A DNA stretch of 64,000 nucleotides from KBS50 sp042434095 (GCF_042434095.1 NZ_JBHLUE010000016.1:558001-622000), one strand, 5' to 3'. Shown: positions 9,112-17,208, counted from the stretch's first letter. A program made the numbers and translations. Notes: generated by a model not told the origin, from the letters alone.

Positions 9112-9163
9112 AAAGGAAGGGCCCCTTGTTATCGCTTTTTGTATAGGAAGGGGCCCTTCCTAA
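9112..9163. repeat. Hairpin repeat family A, copy A2
   Basis: Arms AAAGGAAGGGCCCCTT and AGGAAGGGGCCCTTCCTAA enclose the loop GTTATCGCTTTTTGTAT. Each arm is itself partly palindromic (GGGCCC). It lies between two leftward genes, touching the MFS start codon. Confidence 0.9.
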
Positions 9164-9198
9164 CATCACCGGCCCGGCGGGCGCCACCGCCGCTGCGG

Positions 9199-9681
9199 TC
9201 AGGGCTTCCCGTCGTACGCGTCGCGCAGGGCCTGGATGTCGAGCTTGCGCATCTTGAACATGGCCTGCAGGGCCCGGCCCGAGGCGTCCGGGTCCGGGCC
9301 GCCGAGCAGCTTCGGCAGTTCCGTCGGGACGATCTGCCAGGAGACGCCGTACCGGTCCTTGAGCCAGCCGCACTGGCCCGGCTCGCCACCGTCGGCGGTG
9401 AGCTTCTCCCACAGCTCGTCGACCTCGTCCTGCGTCTCGCAGGGCACGTGGAACGACGTGGCCTCGGTGAAGTGGTACTGCGGGCCGCCGTTCAGGGCCG
9501 CGAACCGCAGCCCGTCGAGTTCGAACTCGACCACCATGGCGGTGCCCGGGGTGCCGGGCCCGTGCTCGCCGTACCGCTGCACGTGCAGGATCCGCGAGTT
9601 GCGGAAGATGGCGACGTAGCGGTCGGCGGCCTCCTCGGCCTGGCCGTCAAACCAGAGGTACGGGGTGATGCGCTGCTGCAT
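9199..9681 (-). CDS. PhnB-like VOC-fold protein
   Basis: 160 residues, the normal length for the PhnB / 3-demethylubiquinone-methyltransferase-like branch of the VOC superfamily. Hallmarks are MQQRITPYLWFDGQAEEA, the FELDGLRFAALNGGP strand, SFHVPCETQDEVDELWEKL and CGWLKDRYGVSWQIVP. Members are often annotated as methyltransferases, but the fold is that of glyoxalase/dioxygenase proteins and the activity is generally unknown. The C-terminus (MFKMRKLDIQALRDAYDG) is also typical. Monocistronic, divergent from the transglutaminase-like gene. Confidence 0.85.
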   Translation of the reverse strand: MQQRITPYLWFDGQAEEAADRYVAIFRNSRILHVQRYGEHGPGTPGTAMVVEFELDGLRFAALNGGPQYHFTEATSFHVPCETQDEVDELWEKLTADGGEPGQCGWLKDRYGVSWQIVPTELPKLLGGPDPDASGRALQAMFKMRKLDIQALRDAYDGKP

Positions 9682-9892
9682 GGCGTGTCCCTTTCCTGCT
9701 CGGGCGGACCGGCCGGCGGCCGGTCCCGGCCAACGCGCCGGATCCCGGTCCAGCGTCGGCCTTCACCGACGCGTCGTCCGGCACCGCCACGCGGAGGACA
9801 TCGGCAGCGAGATTTTTCCCGCGGGCGTGCATGCGGCCCCGGCCGGCCCGCCCCGGGCGGAGAATTCGGCCGAATTTTGGCATCCTTGTTCG

Positions 9893-10780
9893 ATGCCGAC
9901 CCAGTCACCGGCCACGCTGGCCGACTACGCCCGACCCGGCCGGATGACCTCGGCCGGGGCGTACGCTCCGCTGCTCGAACGGCTGCCCGACGGGGTGGCC
10001 GGGCTGGCCGCCGTCGAGCACGGCCTGCTGATCCACGAACACATCGCCCACCGGTACGGCGTGACGCTCACCGACGCCGACCGGGACACCGTGCACCTGC
10101 GGCCGGTCGAGCAACTGCTGGCCCGGATCGTCGAGCGGGACGACCGGCCGCTGGGGGCGCCCCGGCCGCCGGAGCGCCGGGTGGCGGCCAACTGCCGGCA
10201 CTTCACGGTGCTGCTGGTGACCGCGCTGCGGTTGCGCGGCATCCCGGCGCGGGCCCGCTGCGGGTTCGGCGCCTACTTCGCGGCCGGGCTGTACGAGGAC
10301 CACTGGGTGGCCGAGTGCTGGGACGCCCGGCGGGGGCGGTGGGTCCTGGTGGACGCCCAGCTCGATGAGCCGCAGCGGGAGCTGTTCGGCATCGACTTCG
10401 ACGTCACCGACGTGCCCCGGGACCGGTTCGTGGTCGCCGGCGACGCCTGGTTGCGGTGCCGCGCCGGCGAGGCCGACCCGGACACCTTCGGGCTCAGCAT
10501 CATCCCCGAGGCCGGCATGTGGTGGGTGGCCGCCAACCTCATGCGGGACGCCGCCGCGCTGGTGGGGTTGGAGCTGTTGCCGTGGGACGTCTGGGGCGTC
10601 ATGCCCGGGCCGGCGGAGACCATCGACGACGCGCGGACCGCGCTCTTCGACGAGCTGGCCCGGCTGACCCTCGACCCGGACGCGCACGCCGATGAGCTGC
10701 GACGGCTGATGGCCGATGACCGGCTCCGGGTGCCGGCACGGGTCCGCAACGCGCTCCGCGACCGGGACGAACCGGTCTGA
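9893..10780 (+). CDS. Transglutaminase-like cysteine-protease-fold protein
   Basis: 295 residues from ATG 9893. The catalytic triad of the transglutaminase core is visible: Cys101 in NCRHF, His137 in DHWVAECWD and Asp154 in WVLVDAQLD. Proteins of this type are peptide amidases or proteases rather than true cross-linkers. No signal peptide, so probably cytoplasmic. The upstream open frame to 9665 runs through a non-coding-looking divergent region. It is convergent with the AEC permease, only 4 bases between stops. Substrate unknown. Confidence 0.8.
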   Translation: MPTQSPATLADYARPGRMTSAGAYAPLLERLPDGVAGLAAVEHGLLIHEHIAHRYGVTLTDADRDTVHLRPVEQLLARIVERDDRPLGAPRPPERRVAANCRHFTVLLVTALRLRGIPARARCGFGAYFAAGLYEDHWVAECWDARRGRWVLVDAQLDEPQRELFGIDFDVTDVPRDRFVVAGDAWLRCRAGEADPDTFGLSIIPEAGMWWVAANLMRDAAALVGLELLPWDVWGVMPGPAETIDDARTALFDELARLTLDPDAHADELRRLMADDRLRVPARVRNALRDRDEPV

Positions 10781-10784
10781 CGGT

Positions 10785-11771
10785 TCAACCCAGCAGCGCG
10801 GCGATCGCCGCGAGGGTGGCCAGCGAGAACGCGGTGGTGGCGATCACCGCGCGGCTGGAGAGCGCCTCGGCCACCCGGTACTCGGTGGCGAAGATGAACG
10901 TATTCTGCGCGGTGGGCAGGCCGGCGCAGACCACCACGGCCAGCAGCTCCGGGCCCGGCAGTCGCAGGGCCAGGCCGGCCAGCCACGCCACCAGCGGCTG
11001 GACCGCGAGCTTCGCCACGGTGGTCGCGCCGAGCTCCCCGTACCCCCGCTCGGGCGACGCGACGGCCGCCGAGCCGGCGCTCTCGGCCGCGGAGCCGGCG
11101 CTCTCGGCCGCCGCCTCCCGGCTCCGGCTGCGCCCCGGTTGACGGTGCAGGGAGGCGCCGAGCGCGACCAGCGCCGCCGGGACGGCGGCGGCCGAGAGCA
11201 GCGAAAGGCTGTCGGCCAGTACGCCGGGGGCGCGGAAGCCGGTCGCCGAGGCCAGCACCCCGAAGGCCACCCCCAGGATCACCGGGTTGCGCAGCGGCAT
11301 GGTGAGCAGCCGGCGGACCCGGATCCGCCGGTCCGGGTCGGCGGCCCGGTCCAGGGCCAGCAGGATGACCGGGGTCACCAGCAGCGACTGTACGAGGACC
11401 ACCTCGACCAGGAACGAGACGTCACCCAGCACCCGGGTGGCGATCGGGATGCCGAGGTTCGCCGAGTTCACGTAGCCGGCGGCCATCCCCCAGATCACGC
11501 CGTCGCCGGGCGGCCGGTGCAGCAGGCGGCGGGCCGCGAGCCAGCCGAGGCCGATCACCGTCCCGGTGCTGGCGGCGAAGGCCAGTAGCGACGGCCCGGC
11601 GAAGCCGGACAGCGGCAGCCGGGACAGGGTGAGATACAGCGCGGCGGGCATGGCCAGGTGGAAGACGAACCGGCCGAGGACCGCCGCGGCGGCCTCGTCG
11701 AGCAGGCCGGCCCGCCGGATCGCGTACCCGAGGGCCGTGAGGATCCAGATCGGACCGAAGGCCCCGATCAT
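10785..11771 (-). CDS. AEC (auxin efflux carrier)-family permease
   Basis: 328 residues with about ten hydrophobic helices. The N-terminal block (FGPIWILTALGYAIRRAGLLDE), the central GYVNSANLGIPIATRVLGD motif and the C-terminal CAGLPTAQNTFIFATEY motif are diagnostic of the AEC family. These carry carboxylates such as malate or act as efflux carriers. The cytoplasmic loop holds a repeated Ala/Glu/Ser stretch (AAESAGSAAESAGSAAVAS). It follows the VOC gene at 11776 with 4 bases between, so the two are probably co-transcribed. Substrate not predictable. Confidence 0.85.
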   Translation of the reverse strand: MIGAFGPIWILTALGYAIRRAGLLDEAAAAVLGRFVFHLAMPAALYLTLSRLPLSGFAGPSLLAFAASTGTVIGLGWLAARRLLHRPPGDGVIWGMAAGYVNSANLGIPIATRVLGDVSFLVEVVLVQSLLVTPVILLALDRAADPDRRIRVRRLLTMPLRNPVILGVAFGVLASATGFRAPGVLADSLSLLSAAAVPAALVALGASLHRQPGRSRSREAAAESAGSAAESAGSAAVASPERGYGELGATTVAKLAVQPLVAWLAGLALRLPGPELLAVVVCAGLPTAQNTFIFATEYRVAEALSSRAVIATTAFSLATLAAIAALLG

Positions 11772-11775
11772 CCCC

Positions 11776-12126
11776 CTAATTGTGCTGGGTCACGTTGATC
11801 ACGGTGGTCCCGCCGGGGTCGCGCAGGAAGAACCGGCGCAGCCCCCACTCCTCGTCGGTGAGCGGGTACACGATCTCCACCCCGGCCTCGACGGCGCGCG
11901 CGTACACGGCGTCGACGTCGTCCACCTCGACGGAGACGTCGGGATAGACCGTCGATTTCAGATCTTGGCCCATGACGCTGAGCTGGACCTCGCGCTGGTC
12001 CGTCCCGAAGAACAGGATCCAGTCCAGCCCGGGCTGCTCGGTGAGCCCGAGCACGTCCCGGTAGAGGGCCCGGCTCTGTTCGAACCGCTCCGACCGGATG
12101 TTCGGCTTGATCCGCCTGACCGCCAT
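11776..12126 (-). CDS. VOC-family glyoxalase/bleomycin-resistance-like protein
   Basis: 116 residues, one VOC domain (YRDVLGLTEQPGLDWILFF at the N-terminus, FFLRDPGGTTVINVTQ at the C-terminus, where the metal-site Glu of true glyoxalases is not obvious). First gene of a likely two-gene unit with the AEC permease. It is unrelated in sequence to the arsI gene just upstream, which ends 60 bases away. Could be a dioxygenase, a lyase or a drug-binding protein. Confidence 0.75.
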   Translation of the reverse strand: MAVRRIKPNIRSERFEQSRALYRDVLGLTEQPGLDWILFFGTDQREVQLSVMGQDLKSTVYPDVSVEVDDVDAVYARAVEAGVEIVYPLTDEEWGLRRFFLRDPGGTTVINVTQHN

Positions 12127-12187
12127 CGGCGCAGTCTACGGTCGACGGGGCGCCCGCCCGCCGGGGCCGGCGGGCACCCCGTGGACG

Positions 12188-12649
12188 TCAGCAGCAACCG
12201 GTGGCGGCTGCGCCGGCGGCGGACGGCTCGGCGGCGGAGGTTTCGCCGCACCGGCACTCGTCGCCGCCCTTGGTGAGGGTGTCGGCGTCGCCCTTGACCG
12301 TGTAGACCTCCCACGGCTCGTCACCGGGCCCGCGTACCCATACCTTGTCCTGGAGGGCGTAGCAGCACTCGGTGTCGTTTTCTTCCAGGGTGATCAGGCC
12401 GGCGTCGGTGAGCCGTCGGGTGGCCGCGGTGACCTCGTCGGTGGCGAAGACCTCGACGCCCAGGTGATCCATGACGGTGGGCTCGCCGGGCCCGCCTTCG
12501 ATGAGGACGAGCTTCAGCGGCGGGTTCTCGACGGCGAAGTTGGCGTATCCGGGGCGACGCTTGGCCGGCTCGGTGTCGAACAGCTTGCTGTAGAAGGCCA
12601 CGGAGCCCTCGAGGTCGGATACCCGGAGGGCGAGCTGAACGCGGGACAT
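12188..12649 (-). CDS. arsI: ArsI-type C-As lyase / CadI-family VOC protein
   Basis: 153 residues from ATG 12649, preceded by a strong GGGGGA site. ArsI is an Fe(II) dioxygenase that breaks the carbon-arsenic bond of trivalent organoarsenicals. All expected residues are present: Gln5, His62 and Glu114 for the metal, and the vicinal pair Cys95-Cys96 in TECCYALQDKVWV for arsenic. The tail beyond residue 128 adds more cysteines (ECRC and a terminal GCC), which may help capture metalloid. Divergent from arsR across an operator-like palindrome; with the downstream aquaporin and arsC it makes a complete arsenic module. CadI (cadmium-inducible) proteins are close relatives, but the ars context favours ArsI. 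Confidence 0.88.
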   Translation of the reverse strand: MSRVQLALRVSDLEGSVAFYSKLFDTEPAKRRPGYANFAVENPPLKLVLIEGGPGEPTVMDHLGVEVFATDEVTAATRRLTDAGLITLEENDTECCYALQDKVWVRGPGDEPWEVYTVKGDADTLTKGGDECRCGETSAAEPSAAGAAATGCC

Positions 12650-12704
12650 CGGGTTCCCCCTGTCTAGATGGGTTTCGAAGCAGGACCCACTGTTGCACCC
12701 TGTT

Positions 12705-12718
12705 TTGACATCTGTCAA
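12705..12718. promoter_or_regulatory. Likely ArsR operator
   Basis: TTGACA-TC-TGTCAA, a perfect 6+6 inverted repeat, is placed 9 bases before the arsR start and 56 bases before arsI. Its position and AT-rich arms fit an ArsR-family operator for both directions; the left arm also equals a consensus -35 box. Confidence 0.6.
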
Positions 12719-12727
12719 CCTAGAGCC

Positions 12728-13084
12728 ATGTCGAAACAAGCCGAGCGCGCCGACCCGGGCTGCTGCGCGCCGCTCGCCGTCCGGCCGATGGCCGTCGAGC
12801 AGGCGGCGGAGGTGGCGCCCATGTTCAAGGCCCTCGGCGACCCGGTCAGGCTGCGGCTGATGTCGATGATCGCCTCGGTGCCGGAGATGTGCGTCTGCGA
12901 CCTCACCCCGGCGTTCGAGCTGTCCGGGCCGACGATCTCGCACCACCTCAGGGTGCTGCGCGAGGCCGGGCTGGTCGACTCCGAGCGCCGCGGCACCTGG
13001 GTCTGGTACCGGGTGCGGCCGGCCGCGTTCCGCCAGCTCGGCGCGCTGCTGGCGCTGCCCGCCAGCGTCCCGGCCGGCACGTGA
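12728..13084 (+). CDS. arsR: ArsR-family arsenite-responsive repressor
   Basis: 118 residues from ATG 12728. Winged-helix repressor with the metalloid-sensing motif MCVCDL (Cys55, Cys57) at the start of the DNA-recognition helix, as in classical arsenite sensors, plus a Cys12-Cys13 pair near the N-terminus that could supply a third ligand. The recognition helix is SGPTISHHLRVLREAGLV. Its stop overlaps the next start (GTGA). The upstream in-frame ATG at 12668 would place the operator inside the gene and is rejected. Confidence 0.92.
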   Translation: MSKQAERADPGCCAPLAVRPMAVEQAAEVAPMFKALGDPVRLRLMSMIASVPEMCVCDLTPAFELSGPTISHHLRVLREAGLVDSERRGTWVWYRVRPAAFRQLGALLALPASVPAGT

Positions 13085-13818
13085 CCGGCACCCTGCCGCG
13101 CCGGGCCGCGGCCGAGTTCACCGGCACCGCGCTGCTGGTGGCCGCGGTCGTCGGCTCCGGGATCGCGGCCGCTCGGCTCTCCCCCGCCGACGTCGGGCTC
13201 CAGCTCCTGGAAAACGCCATCGCCACGGCCCTCGCCCTGGGCGCGCTGATCCTGATCTTCGGCCCGGTGTCCGGCGCCCATTTCAACCCGGTCGTCTCGG
13301 CCGTGGACTGGTGGCTCGGCCGGCGCGCCGGGACCGGGCTGTCCGGACGGGAGCTGGCCGGCTACCTGCCCGCCCAGGTGGCCGGGGCCGTCGTCGGGGC
13401 CGCCCTGGCGAACGTCATGTTCGACCTCCCGGCCGTCGCCTGGGCCCGTACCGACCGCACCGGCGGCCATCTGTGGCTCGCGGAGGTCGTGGCCACCGCC
13501 GGGCTGGTCGTGCTGGTCTTCGCGCTGGCCCGCACGGGCCGGACCGGCGCCGCGCCCGCGGCCGTCGGCGGCTACATCGGCGCCGCCTACTGGTTCACCT
13601 CGTCCACCTCGTTCGCCAACCCGGCCGTCACGATCGGGCGCGCCTTCACCGACACCTTCGCCGGGATCGCCCCGGCCTCGGTCCCGGGCTTCGTGGTCGC
13701 CCAGCTGGCCGGCGGCCTGGTGGCCATCGGTGCCATCGCCCTCTGGTTCCCCGACGCCGCTCGCGATGCCGGCGACGTCGTCGTACCCCCGCTCTCCCCC
13801 GAAACGGTGCGCCAATGA
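13081..13818 (+). CDS. Aquaporin-family channel of the ars operon
   Basis: 245 residues from GTG 13081, overlapping the arsR stop by 4 bases. Major intrinsic protein fold with six helices and two half-helix motifs, GAHFNPVVS (NPV in place of NPA) and SFANPAVTIGRAFTDTF. In several actinobacteria and rhizobia a MIP channel replaces ArsB: arsenate reduced by ArsC leaves the cell as uncharged arsenite through the channel. The gene order arsR-aqp-arsC here fits that scheme. Its stop overlaps the arsC start (ATGA), so all three are translationally coupled. Confidence 0.85.
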   Translation: MTGTLPRRAAAEFTGTALLVAAVVGSGIAAARLSPADVGLQLLENAIATALALGALILIFGPVSGAHFNPVVSAVDWWLGRRAGTGLSGRELAGYLPAQVAGAVVGAALANVMFDLPAVAWARTDRTGGHLWLAEVVATAGLVVLVFALARTGRTGAAPAAVGGYIGAAYWFTSSTSFANPAVTIGRAFTDTFAGIAPASVPGFVVAQLAGGLVAIGAIALWFPDAARDAGDVVVPPLSPETVRQ

Positions 13819-14216
13819 CCAAGCCCAGCGTCCTGTTCGTCTGCGTACACAACGCCGGCCGGTCCCAGATGGCCGCCGGCTGGCTCCGCCACCTGGCCGG
13901 TGACTCCGTCGAGGTCCGCTCCGCCGGCAGCGAGCCGGCCGATCGGATCAACCCGGTCGCGGTCGCGGCCATGCGCGAGGTCGGCATCGACCTCACCGAA
14001 CAGATCCCGGTACGACTGAGCTGGGACGACGCCCGGGCGAGCGATGTCATCGTGACCATGGGCTGCGGTGACGCCTGCCCGGTGTTCCCCGGCAAGCGCT
14101 ACGAGGACTGGAAGCTCACCGACCCGGCCGGGCAGCCCATCGAGGTGGTCCGCCGGGTCCGGGACGAGATCAGGGTACGGGTTGCCGCGCTGCTGGCCGA
14201 GCTGACGGGAAGCTAG
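13815..14216 (+). CDS. arsC: Arsenate reductase, low-molecular-weight phosphatase type
   Basis: 133 residues. Reduces arsenate to arsenite. The P-loop CVHNAGRSQ gives Cys10 and Arg16; the redox pair is Cys84 and Cys88 in TMGCGDACP; the general acid is Asp103 in WKLTDPAG. The CX3C spacing of the second and third cysteines indicates the thioredoxin- or mycothiol-linked class rather than the glutaredoxin ArsC. Starts by ATGA overlap with the aquaporin gene; last gene of the arsR operon. Confidence 0.93.
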   Translation: MTKPSVLFVCVHNAGRSQMAAGWLRHLAGDSVEVRSAGSEPADRINPVAVAAMREVGIDLTEQIPVRLSWDDARASDVIVTMGCGDACPVFPGKRYEDWKLTDPAGQPIEVVRRVRDEIRVRVAALLAELTGS

Positions 14217-14291
14217 GCCGCCGATCACCCCGGGTGACGACCGTTCGTTCGCCGGACGTACCCGACAAGGCCGATGATCTATCGTCGGCGC

Positions 14292-15119
14292 ATGCGACTC
14301 GCGGCCGCGCAGGTCTATCCGGTCAAATCCCTCGGTGGCGTGTCCGTCGAGGAGGCCGCCGTCGAGCGGTGGGGGCTGCGGCACGACCGCCGGTGGCTCG
14401 TCCTGGACGCGGACGGCGGCTACCTGACCGCCCGTCGTGAGCGCCGGATGCTGGGCGTCACCGCGGTTCCCGGAGCCGGGTCGATCACCCTCACCGGCCG
14501 GGACGGCTCCGTCCACACCGTGGGCGAGCCGGTGGACGGACCGCCGGCGTCCGCGGCCATCTCCCGGCTCGACCGGGTACGCCTCGCCGGCGACGACGCG
14601 CACGAATGGCTGTCGACCCAGCTGCACCAGCCGGTACGTCTGGGTTGGCTCGACGATCCCCGCCGCCGCTCGGTCTCGACCAGCCATGGCGGCCGGCCAG
14701 GCGATCCGCTCAACCTCTCCGACGCCGGCCCGCTGCTCGCCACGACCGTACCCTCGCTGCGCCGGCTCGACGAGTGGATCGCCGAGGAAGCGGCGGAACG
14801 CGGGGAGGCCGCACCGGAGCCGCTGCCGATGGCCCGATTCCGGCCCAGCATCGTCCTGGATGGAGCGATCGAGCCCTTCGCCGAGGATGGCTGGCAGACC
14901 GTACGCGTCGGCGAGATCCACTTCCGCTTCGCCGAACGCTGCGACCGTTGCCAGCTCACCCTGATCGATCCGAGCACCCTGATCGGCGGGAAGGAGCCCA
15001 TCCGTACGCTCGCCCGGCACCGCAGGTTCGACGGGCGGACCTGGTTCGGGGTCCGACTGATCCCGCTGAACACCGGTGTGATCCGGGTCGGCGACGAAGC
15101 ATCCGCCGGACAGGTGTGA
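14292..15119 (+). CDS. MOSC-domain protein, YcbX-like
   Basis: 275 residues from ATG 14292. N-terminal MOSC beta-barrel domain (YPVKSLGGVSVEEAAVERWGLRHDRRWLVLD) followed by the MOSC domain with the conserved ERCDRCQLTLIDP cysteine segment that binds sulfur or the molybdenum cofactor, and a final GVRLIPLNTGVIRVGD. Family members reduce N-hydroxylated bases or deliver sulfur. Begins 75 bases after arsC on the same strand but with its own gap, so probably not part of the ars operon. Confidence 0.85.
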   Translation: MRLAAAQVYPVKSLGGVSVEEAAVERWGLRHDRRWLVLDADGGYLTARRERRMLGVTAVPGAGSITLTGRDGSVHTVGEPVDGPPASAAISRLDRVRLAGDDAHEWLSTQLHQPVRLGWLDDPRRRSVSTSHGGRPGDPLNLSDAGPLLATTVPSLRRLDEWIAEEAAERGEAAPEPLPMARFRPSIVLDGAIEPFAEDGWQTVRVGEIHFRFAERCDRCQLTLIDPSTLIGGKEPIRTLARHRRFDGRTWFGVRLIPLNTGVIRVGDEASAGQV

Positions 15120-15237
15120 CGTCGGCGTGGCGTTCCCCCTGTCGCTGCGCGGCTGCCGAGGAGGCACTCGACCCGGCACATGGATGTTTCAATAGCGGCC
15201 TGTCGATCTGAGCTTGTCGGTCATCGGGAGGACCACG

Positions 15238-16065
15238 GTGGGAGAGGGCGACGTGGAGTTCACGCTGCCGGGTGATCGGGTGCTGGGCTGGGCCGAGTAC
15301 GGCGACCCGGCCGGGACGCCGGTGGTGTTCCTGCACGGCACCCCCGGGTCCCGGCTCAGCCGCCCCGACGACGCCGCCCTGTCGGGCATCCGCCTGCTCA
15401 CCATCGACCGCCCCGGGTACGGCCGGTCCACGCCGGTCCGCCGACCGACCCTGCTGGGCGTCGCCGACGCGGTCGACGCGCTCACCACGTCGCTGGGGAT
15501 CGAGCGCTTCGGCGTGGTCGGCTTCTCCGGCGGCGCGCCGTACGCGCTGGCCTGTGGCGCCCGCCTCCCGCACCGGCTCACCGGCGTGGTGGCGGCCGGC
15601 TGCACCGGCCCGTACCGGGAACTGGGCACGCTGCGCGGCCGGGAGCGGCTCCAGGCGCTCGCTCTGCGCGGCGTCCCGGGTCTCGGCCGGCGCTTCGTGA
15701 CCCGCGCCGCCGCCTGGTACGCCGACGACCCGCTCCAGCAGCACCGCCGGCTGCTGGCCTCCGGCGCGGACCCGTGGCTGCGGCCGGGCGAGGAGTCCAA
15801 CATCGAGGGCGCCCGCCAGGGCGCCGCCGGCCTGGCCGGCGACTGGCTGGCCACCGACATCGCCCGGTGGGGCTTCCGGCTCGCCGACGTGCCGTGCCGG
15901 ACGCTGATCTGGGCCGGCCGGGGCGATCCGGGCAGCGCCGTGGTCGACGCGCCGCGGATCGCCGTCCGGATGCCCCACGCCGAGGTCCGGATCGCCGAGG
16001 ACGCCGGGCACACGCCGTCGCCGGACCACTGGCGGGACATGCTGGCCTGGGTGCGGGAACCCTAG
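15238..16065 (+). CDS. Alpha/beta hydrolase
   Basis: 275 residues from GTG 15238, chosen for the GGGAGG site just before it; an in-frame TTG at 15214 is less likely. Oxyanion motif VVFLHGTPGSR, nucleophile elbow GFSGGAP, acid Asp in WAGRGDPGSA and His in DAGHTPSPDHW complete the triad. General hydrolase; no substrate clue. Its TAG stop shares the four-base CTAG with the stop of the convergent carboxymuconolactone-decarboxylase-like gene. Confidence 0.85.
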   Translation: MGEGDVEFTLPGDRVLGWAEYGDPAGTPVVFLHGTPGSRLSRPDDAALSGIRLLTIDRPGYGRSTPVRRPTLLGVADAVDALTTSLGIERFGVVGFSGGAPYALACGARLPHRLTGVVAAGCTGPYRELGTLRGRERLQALALRGVPGLGRRFVTRAAAWYADDPLQQHRRLLASGADPWLRPGEESNIEGARQGAAGLAGDWLATDIARWGFRLADVPCRTLIWAGRGDPGSAVVDAPRIAVRMPHAEVRIAEDAGHTPSPDHWRDMLAWVREP

Positions 16066-16571
16066 CGGCGGTAGTTCTGCCCCGGCGCCTTGCCGGGGAT
16101 CGGCTTGGCGATGAGCGCGACCGGGATGAAGAAGCAGATCTGCCCGATCGCGACGGTGAGCGTCCACAACGCCTTCTCGTCGTAGTGCTCGGCCGCCCTG
16201 CCGAACAGCTCGTCGGGGACGCGCTCGCCGAACGGGTTCGGGGTGAGCACGGCCTCGACGATCTCCAGCGTCACCCGTTCGGCGTCGGTGAAGCAGGGCG
16301 CGTCCCGCCACGAGGCCACCGCGGTGATCCGCTCCTCGGCCTCCCCGGCCGAGCGGAGCTGCCCGGCCGCCCGGAGGGTGTGGTAAGTGCTGCCGACCAG
16401 CTGGCCGGCGCGCAGATGTGCCAGGTCGATGGTCGCCCGCGGGACCGACCCGTTCATGGCGGCCCTGGTCATCCCGCCGGCGATCTCCCCGATCTCGGGA
16501 AAGAACTGCATCGGGTCGGGCAGCCGCGACTGGATGGTGTCCTGCTCGGTGGTGTCCTGCTCGGTTGGCAT
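16062..16571 (-). CDS. AhpD/carboxymuconolactone-decarboxylase-like protein lacking the CxxC
   Basis: 169 residues from ATG 16571, with GGGAGAG upstream. The alpha-helical fold is recognisable from AHLRAGQLVGSTYHTLRAAG, AVASWRDAPCFTDAERVTLEIVEAVL and LTVAIGQICFFIPVALIA. In peroxidase members the first block contains Cys-x-x-Cys; here it reads GSTY with no cysteine, so the thiol peroxidase activity should be absent. The few other cysteines (PCF, QICF) are not at that site. Monocistronic, convergent with the hydrolase. Confidence 0.78.
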   Translation of the reverse strand: MPTEQDTTEQDTIQSRLPDPMQFFPEIGEIAGGMTRAAMNGSVPRATIDLAHLRAGQLVGSTYHTLRAAGQLRSAGEAEERITAVASWRDAPCFTDAERVTLEIVEAVLTPNPFGERVPDELFGRAAEHYDEKALWTLTVAIGQICFFIPVALIAKPIPGKAPGQNYRR

Positions 16572-16890
16572 GAAGGCTCTCCCGTTCCGGCGCCCCTGTG
16601 GCGCCTCAGCCCTCCGACGGGCCGGCCGGGGGATTTGTGAGGGGCAACGCTCATCGAACTCAACCGGTTCTACTCGGGCGCTCGATTCGCGGACGGTGGC
16701 CCGTGGCTTCGGCCGCGGTGCACACCTCCTGAGCCGCCGGTCGCCGGCGCTCTGAGCGGTCGCTCTCCGGGTTGCTGTCGGCACCGGCTTACGGGAAGGC
16801 GCGACTCGGGCCTCGGATCCTAGAGTGGTGTCCGTGCGCCTGAGAGGGAGCTAGCACTCACGTCCGGCGACCCGACACACTGGAGGTTCC
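16572..16890. other. Divergent intergenic region, 319 bp
   Basis: Lies between the leftward AhpD-like gene and the rightward DUF1330 gene. A possible -10, TAGAGT, is at 16821-16826 for the rightward gene. No convincing small gene, hairpin or riboswitch; a lone TGAGAGGG at 16841 resembles one TPP-riboswitch block but the partner blocks are absent. Confidence 0.4.
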
Positions 16891-17184
16891 GTGGCCAAGG
16901 GCTACTGGGTCAGTGTTTACCGCACCATTTTCGACCCCGAAAAGCTGGCTGCATACAACGAGCTGGCCGGTCCGGCCGTCCGGGCCGTGGGTGGGCGCAC
17001 CCTCGTCCGCGGCGGTCGGGTCGTCGCACACGACGCCGGTATCGCCGAGCGCACCGTCCTGGTCGAGTTCGACAGCTTCGACCAGGCCGTCGCGGCGCAC
17101 GAGAGCGAGGCCTACCAGGAGGCGCTGGCCGTCCTCTCCGACGCCGTCGAGCGCGACTTCCGCATCGTCGAAGGCATCGACTGA
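16891..17184 (+). CDS. DUF1330 family protein
   Basis: 97 residues from GTG 16891 with TGGAGG six bases upstream. A single ferredoxin-like alpha/beta barrel domain of the DUF1330 type (KGYWVSVYRTIFDPEKLAAYN, FDSFDQAVAAHESEAYQEAL). Small cytoplasmic dimeric protein of unknown activity, structurally close to antibiotic-biosynthesis monooxygenases. Convergent with the MerR regulator. Confidence 0.85.
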   Translation: MAKGYWVSVYRTIFDPEKLAAYNELAGPAVRAVGGRTLVRGGRVVAHDAGIAERTVLVEFDSFDQAVAAHESEAYQEALAVLSDAVERDFRIVEGID

Positions 17185-17208
17185 CCGGGCCGACCGCCGC
17201 CGGACTTG

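Noticed and set aside
11776..12126. Membership of the VOC gene in the arsenic module
   Set aside because: It lacks the vicinal cysteines of ArsI and is paired with an AEC permease 4 bases away.
16840..16849. CTGAGAGGG, reminiscent of a thiamine riboswitch
   Set aside because: The other conserved blocks (ACCTG...GGGTAAT region) are missing, and the downstream gene is DUF1330.
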